Source: Oscarella lobularis
Lineage: Eukaryota > Porifera > Homoscleromorpha > Homosclerophorida > Oscarellidae
DNA length: 64,000 nucleotides
NCBI RefSeq assembly: GCF_947507565.1
Contig: NC_089193.1
Coordinates: 682,001 to 746,000, forward strand
Direction: 5' to 3'
Shown here: positions 1 through 9,650 of the stretch, piece after piece
Layout of the letters: each line of letters begins with the position of its first letter
Numbering within the stretch: the first letter of the stretch is position 1
Notes under the pieces: model-generated
Database searches by the model: none
Told to the model about the DNA's origin: nothing
Seen by the model: only the letters and a program-made list of their open reading frames with translations
Translations under genes and position numbers: made by a program

Positions 1-1590
1 AGGAACACCCAACTTCAACCTGGCGGGTTTTCCCCGTTAGGGAGAGTTGCGTCGCTAGCGTATCGCTATACTCGTCGACCGGATAATATACATAGAAAGA
101 CGTCGCGATGACGCCTGTCGCCTGTTGTACAAGTACGGTATGGAGAAAGATGGAGAAGGCCCTTATAACAAAGACTAGCTAATGAAATTGCTCTATATAC
201 AAGAAAAAAGGAAAAGACACCCCAAATAGCTACGTCCATATCTCAGTCGAATTAGAAAAAAATCTCGATCGAGCTAGAGTCTGAGAAGCCTACGGAACAA
301 AAGAATTTAACTCGCTGCCTGTCTACGAGTGGAGATGAATTAATTTTTAAGAGGACTGAATCTGACCGGAATTTGGTACATAGTACTCAAACGGCTCTCG
401 ACTATGTAACGCATTTTTTCTATCTAGCTCTACTTACAGCAATTTATTTCCGTCGAAATTTCAATCGAGCTCTTACTGACCGGTATATGACATCATTGGC
501 ACTTCGAAGTCACCTAAAACACCCGTTTCATTGACAAGGGGCCCCGTCTATTCTTGAAGGACTTCGTCTCGTGCCGTACTCAAGCACAGAATTTCGCAAA
601 GTATACATCGTTGCCTTCTACCAGTCCACGCATAGATCCACGTCTTCTCGCCTCCGGGACTCTCCTGTTCTGATCCGGGTTAACGTTCGAGCTGCATGCT
701 TCCTTCATTTCGACTTGAGGTTTCCACGAGCTACCTTTTCTGTGTCAGCGACAGTTGTGGATGGAGAGGAATACGAAGTAATTATTCGTGGCGGTATCGT
801 TTTTACAAAAGTGAGGCCTCCTACGGGGTATCGCCTGCAGTTTCTCGCATCTCAAAACAGAAGGAAAGCTTTGCAAGTAAAGATCGATCGTTCTGTTTGA
901 AGGCATGCTGAGAGCCTACGCTGAGACGAGCAATCGAGGGAGCTCATTGGTTCTCCATCAAGTAAGACCCAAAATTACTTGTCTCTGCATCGATGCTCGT
1001 CTTTCCTTTTTCGTGCATCGTAGGCCTTTTTCGACGACGAGACGAAAACGTATAAAGGCTTGTCAGGCTTCCGCTAGACGTATACGCGCCTGCACGTTCA
1101 CAGCATCCGCTGAGGGGCAAAAGTCTCGTGGCCCGGGTGGCCGTGAGCCCTCAAAAGGGGCCTCTTCAATTTTCTCGAATTGTTTCTTACGTAGCTGTCT
1201 CAAAAGCGATATAGCCCTTACAAAGTCCCGCATTCCTGTACAAAGAGTTTAATTTGTGCTGAAATCGTACCAATTGATATCGCTGCGTCTCGATCTAGCT
1301 GTGACTGTGAAGGTGTGTCGTCTCTAGCATTGACTAAATCGTCTCATTTCAGTGACGGTATCGACCCTGGTTACAGCCAGACGAACCACAGATATAACTT
1401 GGAAAGACTGTGGCGGTTGAATTAAGCGTGGGTTTACGCTTACGTCTAGCTAGACTTTCAGGCGGTTCCGGCTTGTTTCATTTGGCTTATTCTACTTCAA
1501 CTCTGAATCGTTCGCCTCGTTCTTAGTGTGGCTGAAAGAAAACGTACCTTTACAGTATTTCAACATTAACTTATTTATTTCTTTATACTA
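1..1590. other. No recognisable gene
   Basis: No reading frame here carries a domain I recognise. Short open stretches exist at 571-900 and 905-1252 on the plus strand, and one of about 57 codons lies on the minus strand near 1076-1249. None shows splice-consistent continuation or a family motif. The last bases (an AT-rich run ending in ctag at 1588-1591) look like a splice acceptor for the NB-ARC fragment that follows. Confidence 0.5.
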
Positions 1591-1591
1591 G

Positions 1592-2371
1592 GTGGCTACA
1601 GCAGCTGAACTGAGCGGCTCGCACGATACTGTTTCAATGGCTTCTCATGGCGACGCCCTTCGCGTCTTCTTTCGCCATCTCCGCAGTCGTCCTCGATCGC
1701 TGCTCCTTCTCAACAACGCTGACGACTTCGACTTTCTCAATCGCTGTTTGCCCGGTCACGCCGTCGCGTGCCGCATCGTTATAACGACGCGTCGAGCGCA
1801 AACACACAACGTCTTTCGATCACAAGCGAAACGTCAGCCTTCTCACTCTGAACGTTCTCGATGAGCGGAAAGCGGTCGTCGTTCTTCTTCACCTGTCTGG
1901 CATGCGACCAGAATCGCACGCGACGATAGACTACAACAAGAGAAAGTATGCAGAAAAAGTTGCTGTCGGGCCACCGGAAGGACGACTGCCTCGCACTCGC
2001 TCACGCCGGGTCTTTCATCGCTGCACGTTTTGTCAATACTGGTTAGAATTGGAAGCGGAGGCAAAGCGCTTGGAAGCGGCGGCGTTGAATCTAGACGCAT
2101 TTCTGCGCTATTTTCACCTCTCCCACCTGAGGGATCATCTTGATCGCTGCGGCGTTCACAGCGTGAACACTTTCGTCGAGTTCGATCTTGAGACGATGGG
2201 GTTAAACGCATTTGATCGGAAGTCGGTTTCGCGAGCTCGGGCGTCCCTTTCTGAACGGGAGCGCGTCTTTCTTACGTGGGAAATGGGTCTTGACGATGTT
2301 CACAAAGAGGACGAGTCGCAGGGAGGTTATTGTTTTCTCGAGTGCTGCTCGATGCGTATCCGTCTGAAATA
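1592..2371 (+). pseudogene. NB-ARC / SAM-domain gene fragment, frame-broken
   Basis: The fragment begins right after an acceptor-like ctag. In frame from 1592 it has a Walker-B-like strand (SLLLLNNADD) followed by CRIVITTRR, the usual NB-ARC spacing. From about 1830 the frame changes and NVSLLTLNVL plus VVVLLHLSG continue the domain. CLALAHAGSFIAARF, the GLPLAL-type end of an NB-ARC, lies in a third frame at about 1984-2030. The frame then returns for a region at about 2080-2250 resembling a SAM domain (LDAFLRYFHLSHLRDHL ... MGLNAFDRKSVSRA). No P-loop is visible upstream. NB-ARC proteins are STAND ATPases that form oligomeric signalling platforms, and a SAM tail would supply an adaptor surface. 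At least two frame changes suggest a decayed gene. I infer the family from short motifs only. Confidence 0.55.
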
Positions 2372-2639
2372 AAAACATTTGGATATCGCCGCCATGGACG
2401 TTCTAAGTGGCGAAAGGTTCACCAACATTTGACTTGCTTGCACGGGAATTTTGTGATTCGGAAAGGTTTTCCAAGTTAAGATAGACCAGAAGTTCGAAGT
2501 CATTCCAGAAGCGATCTCCGATTCGCCTCTCTTCTTCAATTCCTCGTGAGACTAAAGAGAACAGAAAGTACTGGTAGGTGTATATATGTGAGACACAAAA
2601 GTAGATTTTGCCTTAATAAAATATCTATTATGTTGTGAC

Positions 2640-3909
2640 TTAAATAGTAGATTGGCCAAACGATGGCACAACGGGAAACCTACTCAGTCCCGCAAAATGA
2701 GAAGGAGACGGGTTGTGAAAATAAAGATATGAGATAAGTCTCTGGTTTTCCGGAGAAGGCGGCAATCCTTCCCGTTCTTCCTCTTTTTGAACATAAACGG
2801 TAGAGCACGGCATCCAAAAAGCGCTTTTTGAATCACCTTTGTACGGAGTCCAGTACCAGCGTGCATCTTCCTTTCGAAATTGATAGCGAATCGGACTAGC
2901 TACAGGATCTTTGTAAGTAAAAACGCCATTCTGGGCGTTTCCAAGTTTAAACGGAACTGAATGGAACGGATCTAACATTGTTCCTGATATTTTTGCAATA
3001 GCTTCGAGAAGAACCGTTTTTAGAAGTCTGTAGGAGCTTATCTTGCTTTCGAGCCAATATGAGATGACTGGATGAGAAGAAGTAAATCGTTGAGAGGCTT
3101 CTTTCATCTCTTGCAGGAAATGTCTTTTCTCTTCCCAATTCAGACAGACAAATTTAGTAGAGATTGCGCATAGGCAGCAAGCCATTGACACTTCTAAGAC
3201 ACATGCACTGTTCAATTGCCTGTGTAGATACTTCAGAGCACCTTTTTCTATTTTCTTGAAAAATCGCACTTGTTCCAAAATCTCACTTCTTCGTAAAGAG
3301 TCAGGATCTTTTAAAAGACTGAGCACAAGACAGCACAATCTTTGACTCATAAATCCAAGAGGGGAAAGAATTAATATCACCGCGTAGCGCAGAATAGGAT
3401 CTTCGCATAAATTGGAGAATTTCAAAAGCTGATCAAAGAAATCCGTTTCTAGTTTTTGCACATTCCAAATACATGACACCTGGACGTTTCTTAGAAATTC
3501 CGGGAAGGCAGATCAGCAAGTCTCAAAGCAACCCAGCAGAAGGAAAGTGATAGGGAAGTTCGTCTTCTGCCCACTCTAGGAGTAGATTCGAGCACCAAAC
3601 TAATAGGAAAGGGACAAGATTATCGTGAGAGCTCTCAGACTTTTCTCCGACCGCCTCAATCAAGTGCGCGCTAAAAGAAGTGTCTTTGCTTTGATAAGAA
3701 ATAACCGCCCGGAGAACGCTTTCAAGGCGAGCATTCTTTGGGCTATAACTTGAAGTACTTTGCGCTGAGTGAAACAGGTCATAAAGAGTAATCTCTGGCT
3801 TAAAAAAATGTATTTTGGCCAAAATAGATGATACAGTGAAGCAATCCTCAAGCGCTTTCAAAACATCTGTGCATAAGCGACTTTGAATTTCTTTGGCGAG
3901 ACGCCTGTA
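2640..3909 (-). CDS. Uncharacterised two-exon protein, 5' end missing
   Basis: Two exons fit: 3909-3533 and 3489-2640, separated by a 43-bp intron (weak donor GTTGCT, acceptor TTTCTAAG) that keeps the frame (phase 2). The product is about 408 residues from this point. It is rich in helices and cysteines in its first two thirds. A more aromatic C-terminal part (WYWTPYKGD, AFWMPC, SYLYFHNPSPSHF) looks like a separate fold. I do not recognise the family. The first exon opens at an acceptor-like AAAG at 3910, and immediately beyond it lies the 3' tail of a Gypsy element on the opposite strand. The upstream exons therefore either lie beyond 4,185, with the element in the intron, or have been lost. 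No stop codon or frame break is visible in the two exons. Confidence 0.5.
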
Positions 3910-4044
3910 CTTTAATTAAGGTCTCCGCAGCCCGTTCCTCCTCCTCGGTGTACCCCGTCTCCACCGCCCAAGCCGCAGTCTCGGCCGCAGTGCCATCGTC
4001 GCCCTCCGAGCTACTTGCAGGACTTTGTTGTTCCGTACCCGTGA
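3910..4044 (+). pseudogene. C-terminal scrap of a Gypsy polyprotein
   Basis: The plus strand reads a proline/arginine/serine-rich tail ending in RRPPSYLQDFVVPYP and a TGA at 4042-4044. The intact element at 13,677-17,879 ends in a similar tail (PTRAPAYLQEYVT). This is the 3' remnant of a related element. Everything upstream (gag, protease, RT, integrase) is absent. It directly abuts the predicted exon edge of the minus-strand gene at 3909. Confidence 0.65.
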
Positions 4045-4112
4045 TGTTTTGTCCGTGTTGTTGTCATGTTCTCGCCTACGTTGTTTTGAGTTTTCTTTTT
4101 TAGGAGGGGAGA

Positions 4113-4184
4113 TGTGACGGTATAGGGTACTAGGTATTTGATATTACCCTAGTGCAAATAAACATTCTTCTTGGCTACCTTACA
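4113..4184 (+). repeat. Short 3' LTR (72 bp) of the Gypsy remnant
   Basis: A purine-rich run (AGGAGGGGAGA) ends just before TGTGACGG, and the block closes with CTTACA. The start TGTGACGG is the same as in the 87-bp LTRs at 13,560 and 17,998, and the end is similar (TTACA). The remainder differs, so this is a diverged subfamily. The 5' LTR is missing, so no target duplication can be checked. Confidence 0.6.
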
Positions 4185-4362
4185 ATAACGAAATGCTTAT
4201 CGCGATCCGATTCGTCGTATCTCATCAACGTCGATTATCGTGCTCTCCATATACACACTCAGGACGTGTGAGGCATCGCCTGTCTTTGTGATTGCGTTCT
4301 CGCGCTGTGGAGCAACTGGGGTTCCTGCAGTCTCGATTGTTTGAGCCGGAAATAACTGGAGA

Positions 4363-4915
4363 ATGCAATCTCGATTGCGCGGAATCATCGTTGCTGCAAG
4401 TCTTGGCGGTTTATGTCTCGATCAGATGAGTCGGTTCGAGACGAACAGTGTTCCGTCTACGTGTAATGATTCCTCTACGCGGCGTAGTTTACGACTCCGC
4501 GGGCCAAGTGCGTTCGAAACGCTTCCTGCGCGCGAACTGCTCAGGACGGCGGCGGCGCCGTAACGGTTGTCGATTCCGGTTGCGCGTGTAGGCTTAAAGA
4601 CCTGCTGCACAACAGTCTTGCGTGTCGGACGCGTGCGACGGCACGGAGCAGGTCTGCAACACTGGATGCGTTGTGGGTACGCACGATTGCCATGCCGACG
4701 CTCTCTGCACTAATAATACCGTTTTGTTGACTGCACCTGTCGCACTGGGTGTACGGGAGACGGAAAGACGTGTACGGATCAGAACGAGTGCGCCAATGAA
4801 ACGGACGATTGCGACAAAAATGCCGACTGCATGAATGCGCCGGGAAGTTTTTCGTGCGTCTGTAGCAAAGGATTCAGCGGAGACGATTGGCGGAGACGAT
4901 TGCTTATGCGTGGGT
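4363..4915 (+). pseudogene. Secreted EGF-domain protein relic
   Basis: A start at 4363 gives a signal-peptide-like beginning (MQSRLRGIIVAASLGGLC). From about 4595 another frame carries a cysteine-rich segment (SCVSDACDGTEQVC, then THDCHADALC). After a frame change near 4730 comes a calcium-binding EGF domain: DQNECANE, then CMNAPGSFSCVCSKGFSGDD. A 13-bp unit is duplicated in tandem at 4877-4889 and 4890-4902, just where the last EGF cysteines should follow, and it throws the frame. A donor-like GTAAAT follows at 4914. Proteins of this type are extracellular matrix or receptor ectodomains. The frame change plus the duplication make a pseudogene the simplest reading. A pair of unannotated introns is possible for the first break but not for the duplication. 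Confidence 0.55.
4877..4902 (+). repeat. 13-bp tandem duplication inside the EGF relic
   Basis: The unit GCGGAGACGATTG occurs twice with no spacer. Because 13 is not a multiple of three, it shifts the EGF reading frame. Confidence 0.85.
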
Positions 4916-5519
4916 AAATTAATTTAGATCAGGCTAATTGACTTTCTATTCTAAGGACTGGGGAGAAATAGTCGTTAAATTGAAGTATCCTTCGAAGTCT
5001 GTGAAACAGAGAATGCCTCCTTGTTTTCCTACATTTTACTTTTTAACAGTTTTTCTGCGCGGTCGACCGTTACTCCAGATGAAGCCGTTCTGGCGGGAAA
5101 GCTTGTCCCTGAAGAAATAAATATAACATCATTGCCTCTACGTTGCAATTTACTACTCTATCGGGCGGTTACGTTATAATCGCAAAAGGTTTTTAGACTG
5201 ATTAGCGTAACATTTTCAAAATTCAGTTAAGAAATAAATGTTATACGAGGTGTTAATCCAAACAATTTGACGCACGTTCTTCTTACTATTAGCTACTTCA
5301 ACACCGAAACAGATCCAAATTTTTATCCAAGGTTCTAATATTTCGTTGGCATGCGCAATCGTGCTTAGTTGTGTTTTTAGAACTCTCTTTCAGTTTGTCA
5401 CAGTCATTGATTCAAATGGCTTTTCAACTCCTCTCATAGGCGTGACGGTGCTTCGAAAGAACTGAATCGTGAGCAATCATCACAAAAACACAACTTTTAT
5501 TGGGACCCAAAAAACACAT
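4916..5519. other. Possible exon scraps, no confident gene
   Basis: Short coding-like pieces follow the EGF relic on the plus strand. One starts at about 5060 after an acceptor-like TTTTTAACAG and contains AGKLVPEEINITSLPL. Another at about 5250-5330 contains LTHVLLTISYFNTETDPNF. They may be further exons of the EGF-type gene, but I could not join them in frame. Confidence 0.25.
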
Positions 5520-6836
5520 TTACATTTTCAAACATTCAACTGAGTTTAGATCTGAGTATAAAGCACCCACCCCTCCTACTACAATTAATTGATTGTCTTT
5601 TGTTGTACATACGCCATGTGCGAATCGTCCCTTATTCATTGATGGCAATGGAAACCAATTCCCAGACATATCATCATACGTTTCAACATAATTGCTCCCT
5701 TTGCGAAATCCTTCCTCTCCTCCGGTTGCGACGAGTTTCCCATTCCATGATGACAATTCACAAAAGTCCTCTGTAGTTGGCATGATACCAATCCACTCTT
5801 GTTTCTCTAATGAAAAACATTCAACTGAATTCTTCGCCTCCCACCCTCCTCCAATAAACATTTTTTCATCGATCACAGCCAGAGAACACTCGTACCGCTT
5901 ATTCTTCAGTTTCTTTAGTGGTTCTCATTCTCCCTTATTAACATTAAAACGATCAACTCTGTCTCCTCCTCCCCGATCCCCTCCCACAAGATAAATGTTC
6001 CCACTGTGTCCAATCGCAGATCTCGATTCGAGGTGATATTCGTCTGGTATTTTAGTTAAAAATACCAAATCTCTAGTTTCACTTTTCCATTCATATATAC
6101 TAGAACATCCATCCTTGTCATTGATATTTATGACATATCCTTTTCCTTCACATTCAAAGACACTCTCTATGCGCTGAATCTCCGGCAGATGATGCTTTTC
6201 TCCCTCCCATGCTCCCTTCTTAAACTGAAACATTCTATCCATTTCACCAACATGTAGCATTCCATCGATTTCAGCCACACATCCAAGTGGAGTACAACCA
6301 ATGGGCATTTTTGGCATGTTTGTCTCCCATTTGAGATTTGGTCTTCTTATTGAAAACTAAATGTTTTTCATTACCATTGTTCTCAGACCAATGTTTGTCA
6401 CCTTTAATTTCTTCAATTCGTTTCCCTTCTCTTCTTGTTTCTGTTTCTCTTTTTCCAGTTGCCGTTTCAAATCTCTGATTTTTTTTTACCTGGAATAAAT
6501 TTAACTAAATGATTTCAAATTTCGTCTTATTTTACATTTTTGATGACATTGTTTTTCTTTTCCTATTAGTTTTCTTGCAACGTGTTCTTGTCCTTCGGTT
6601 TCTTTCAAAACGTTCAAATATCGATCAAACGAATCGGGACCTTTTCTTGGTAAAATCGAAACGAGAAGTGTTTCCGATCTTTTCTGATCATCAATTGACG
6701 GAAGAGAGAGCCTCTCAAACTCTTGGACAGTGATAAGAGCAGAAGCAAGCAGACGACTGATGAGAGCGAGGGGAATGAGAATTTCAATTAGATCGGGAAG
6801 AATTGGGAACACGAGCGTTTTCCATCTTTCATCCAT
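5520..6836 (-). pseudogene. CARD - coiled coil - kelch protein, two lesions
   Basis: Exon 1 (6836-6536) starts MDERWKTL and encodes a CARD-like helical bundle ending in LPRKGPDSFDRYL and QEHVARKLI. A 46-bp intron follows. Exon 2 (6489-6402) encodes a charged coiled-coil helix (RDLKRQLEKEKQKQEEK). After a 45-bp intron, exon 3 (6356-5520) encodes about five to six kelch repeats (IYLVGG, KMFIGGG, LVATGG, LIVVGG). CARDs recruit partner CARDs in apoptosis and immune signalling, and kelch propellers bind substrates. Two defects are visible. A run of nine A at the start of exon 2 is one base short of the number that keeps the frame. A TGA at 5925-5927 sits where a kelch repeat normally has its conserved tryptophan. 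Splice sites and phases are otherwise consistent, so decay looks recent. If both breaks were artefacts, the protein would be about 408 residues. Confidence 0.7.
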
Positions 6837-9650
6837 TTCAAAGAGAGCAAAAGCAAGATCGCGAGCGATGAGAACGAAAGGTTCGGGGGAACGTTTGGAG
6901 ACTCGTAAAGACGTCACGAGGTGCGTAAACAAGGGCCGGGACACTGATAACCAAAAGTCACGCGATAAACGTATTGATGACGTGGACAGAAATAGAGTAA
7001 GCAAAATGCGATATTTAATTGATTTAATTGGAGTTGTAGTCTGGCGTTTCTTCCTTAGGTACTTTTCGTGATTTCTTTCTCCCCGCCTTGTGGGCGTCTA
7101 TTGAAGGTTGTTATATATTTGATTATTGGTATTGGGGCTTGATTTCGTTTACAATTGGAAAGACTTTCAAAAATATCTATGCATTATCTCATATTTGCAT
7201 CAGATTAATACTAGGGGTCTTTTCTCTGGTTTACTTTGCATGTAGCCTATCATATGTATGGTCACATCAGCAAATCCTGTTGAAGCTACTTGCAATCCTG
7301 GTCTGCCCTATGTAGGAAATAGTCTGCGTTTAGATGCTTTCCCCTTTGAACACCACTTAGATCCTGACGATTTATAGAGAGCATGCGCCGCCGTCAAAGT
7401 ACCAAAATAAGAAGAGATCACAAGTTTTCTTGGTGCGGACGATATCGATTAGATACGCGAATTCTCTCGCTCAAACGTCACTCCACTAGTTCAAAGTTCT
7501 CAAGTCATGGAGGGAACGGGCAAAATCTCCAACAGTAGGTGAGCTTCTAAAATGGTTTGAGGGTGGCGTGAATTATTTTTGTTCTAATTAATAATCAGAG
7601 TTGTCATTTGTGCGCATGCGCATCATCTTCAGAAGTCTCTTCGCCGAAAGAAACGAAAGAAGTCGTCGAATCGCTTGGATTGCGACGCTAGCAGACTATC
7701 AGAGTCGAAAATGACATCGTCCGCTCGTTCAACGATCGATCGATCGATTGGCCACAATAATCGCGAAGAGAAATAAGGATGAATTGCTCCGTTTTCTTTC
7801 TACGGAAGGAGGATTTCGGTCTTTGGACCACTACGTCCCTGGGCCTTGAACGTGTGCGATTTTTACTGCGCAAACCTAATGATCAGTACAATAATGCCGG
7901 ACGGCGGATAGTGTAGCCGCCACTTGAAGGCACCTTTCGATCTAGTTTATTACAGGAATAATAGCTCACAGAAGGTTTAGTCTTTCTCTTCCGCTGTACT
8001 GATATTTGGTCTCATATTTCAGGCAGGGTCCTTGGAACCAGCTTGAATAAAGCCAGCAATAGGCAAACATTTCAGAACCTGACTCTGTGACATTAGTGTA
8101 TATGTACGTATAATAAATTTATTTATAATAGGAATTTACACATACACTGCAGCGACTAGGTTCGAAAAATAGTTTGGAATCGCGATTCGTTCGCGAGACT
8201 TGCGGTGTCTCTACAAGTTGACGAAAGATGTGCAGGAATTGTTAAAGGATTATTCATATTGCCAGTGAGAAATAACCCAATCGCTCCTAGCAAAAAAACT
8301 AATTGATTATTATTTGCAGCATTTTTCTCAGACGGACCTTGCATTTTTGCATAAAAATTTGGTGGCTTCCAAACGTCGTAAGTTCGTGAATATGAGCATT
8401 GGGATAGTCGTGTTACAATCGTCGAAAAGAACGGGTGTGTCTGTGTGAAAGGCCTGAATAAAGAGGAAATCAGAATCAGTCTCCTGCGCGGAGCATTACA
8501 TAAGCATATCTCGCTAACTAGGCGACGGACGCCACTCTCCCATAACTCGATCCAAAGCTACGAACCTTGCCATTCAGTGCATCGTCAAGCAGTTTTCAAA
8601 AATGAGCGCAGTAGGTCGATCTTCGGGAAATCGCCATTCTTACTTAGGTTTTCCTCCACCTACCAGTGGCATATGCATGATTTTAGAAATGAGGGGGGGA
8701 CCTTAAGATTTTTTTAGGAAGCGTGGTTTTGAGCTAATTTTTCGCTAATTTTTAATTCTCCATTATTCACGCAGTTTGCATAAATCTTATAAAAGCCTTC
8801 TATGTAGGCTTTTATCTAAAAATTCTTTTTTATTGTCACAAAAAATCTTTTTCAGTGTGAAAGGGGGAGGCTTGATCTGGAGCCCTTGTAGAAAAAAAGC
8901 CCGTACATCTTTTCTGATCTTCGAAATTAGATAGAGCGTCGCTTTAAGCGACATTCTCGCCGATTTTCTCCACCTTTTGTCTGAGCACAACGAACAGGTT
9001 TCATCTAAGACCGACCAGAAAGTAGTGAAACGGCTCGTTATCAGTCGCGTCGCTAAGGTGGGCCAGGTCGGGCCAGGCCCTACCAAAATTTCTGTGGCCC
9101 TACCAAAAAAGTTTGTTTTCCTTTGTTGTAAGAGAGAATTTGGTGGTTGGTTTACTAGTTAGAGTAGTTTCCTAGGGTTAGGGTTAGTAAAAATAATTCT
9201 TATTTGGGTAGAGTCTTTCTGTAAAGAAAATTTAATTTAATGACCCTGCCCACTCAAAAAAATTTTCTTGGGGCATCCCCCACACCCCCGCATTCTAGCC
9301 ACACTAAACAGAAAATCCTAGATGCGCCACTGCTCGTTATACCTGTTGCAGCAAGGAAAACGTTGAAGACGCACTCGGAAAGGTAAACAGAAAGCAGGGC
9401 GCGCCGTTTACCGCAAGCTCATGCAATGGCGGGAAACTTGGTTACTTGGTACGATCCGTCAACACTACTAGCAGGCATACTACAAACAATACAAAATACA
9501 AAAAACTTTTTAAACAAGCAAAGAAACAGAAAGAAAACAGAATAAGTTTACCAAAACCTAGGAATGCTGGTGACACTTTTTGTAAGACCAATTCTCACTT
9601 GATCTAAAGTGAAACAGCTGAAACAAAAAAATGCACTTGGTAAAAAAATT
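6837..9650. other. 2.8 kb with no supported gene
   Basis: I see no family motif on either strand. It holds short A/T runs, a (GATC)-rich patch near 7735-7755, two telomere-like TTAGGG units near 9173-9186, and a repeated CCCTACCAAAA motif near 9078-9110. One small minus-strand frame is listed separately. Confidence 0.5.
8156..8344 (-). CDS. Small hypothetical protein with one hydrophobic stretch
   Basis: This is a 62-codon ATG-started frame whose middle (NQLVFLLGAIGLFLTG) could span a membrane. It has no recognisable family, no visible introns and no neighbours to suggest a role. It may be chance. Confidence 0.15.
   Translation of the reverse strand: MQGPSEKNAANNNQLVFLLGAIGLFLTGNMNNPLTIPAHLSSTCRDTASLANESRFQTIFRT

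Noticed and set aside
905-1252. 115-codon plus-strand frame as a gene
   Set aside because: Basic, low-information composition, no motif, no splice-supported continuation.
9170-9190. Telomere-like TTAGGG repeat
   Set aside because: Only about two units, no array.
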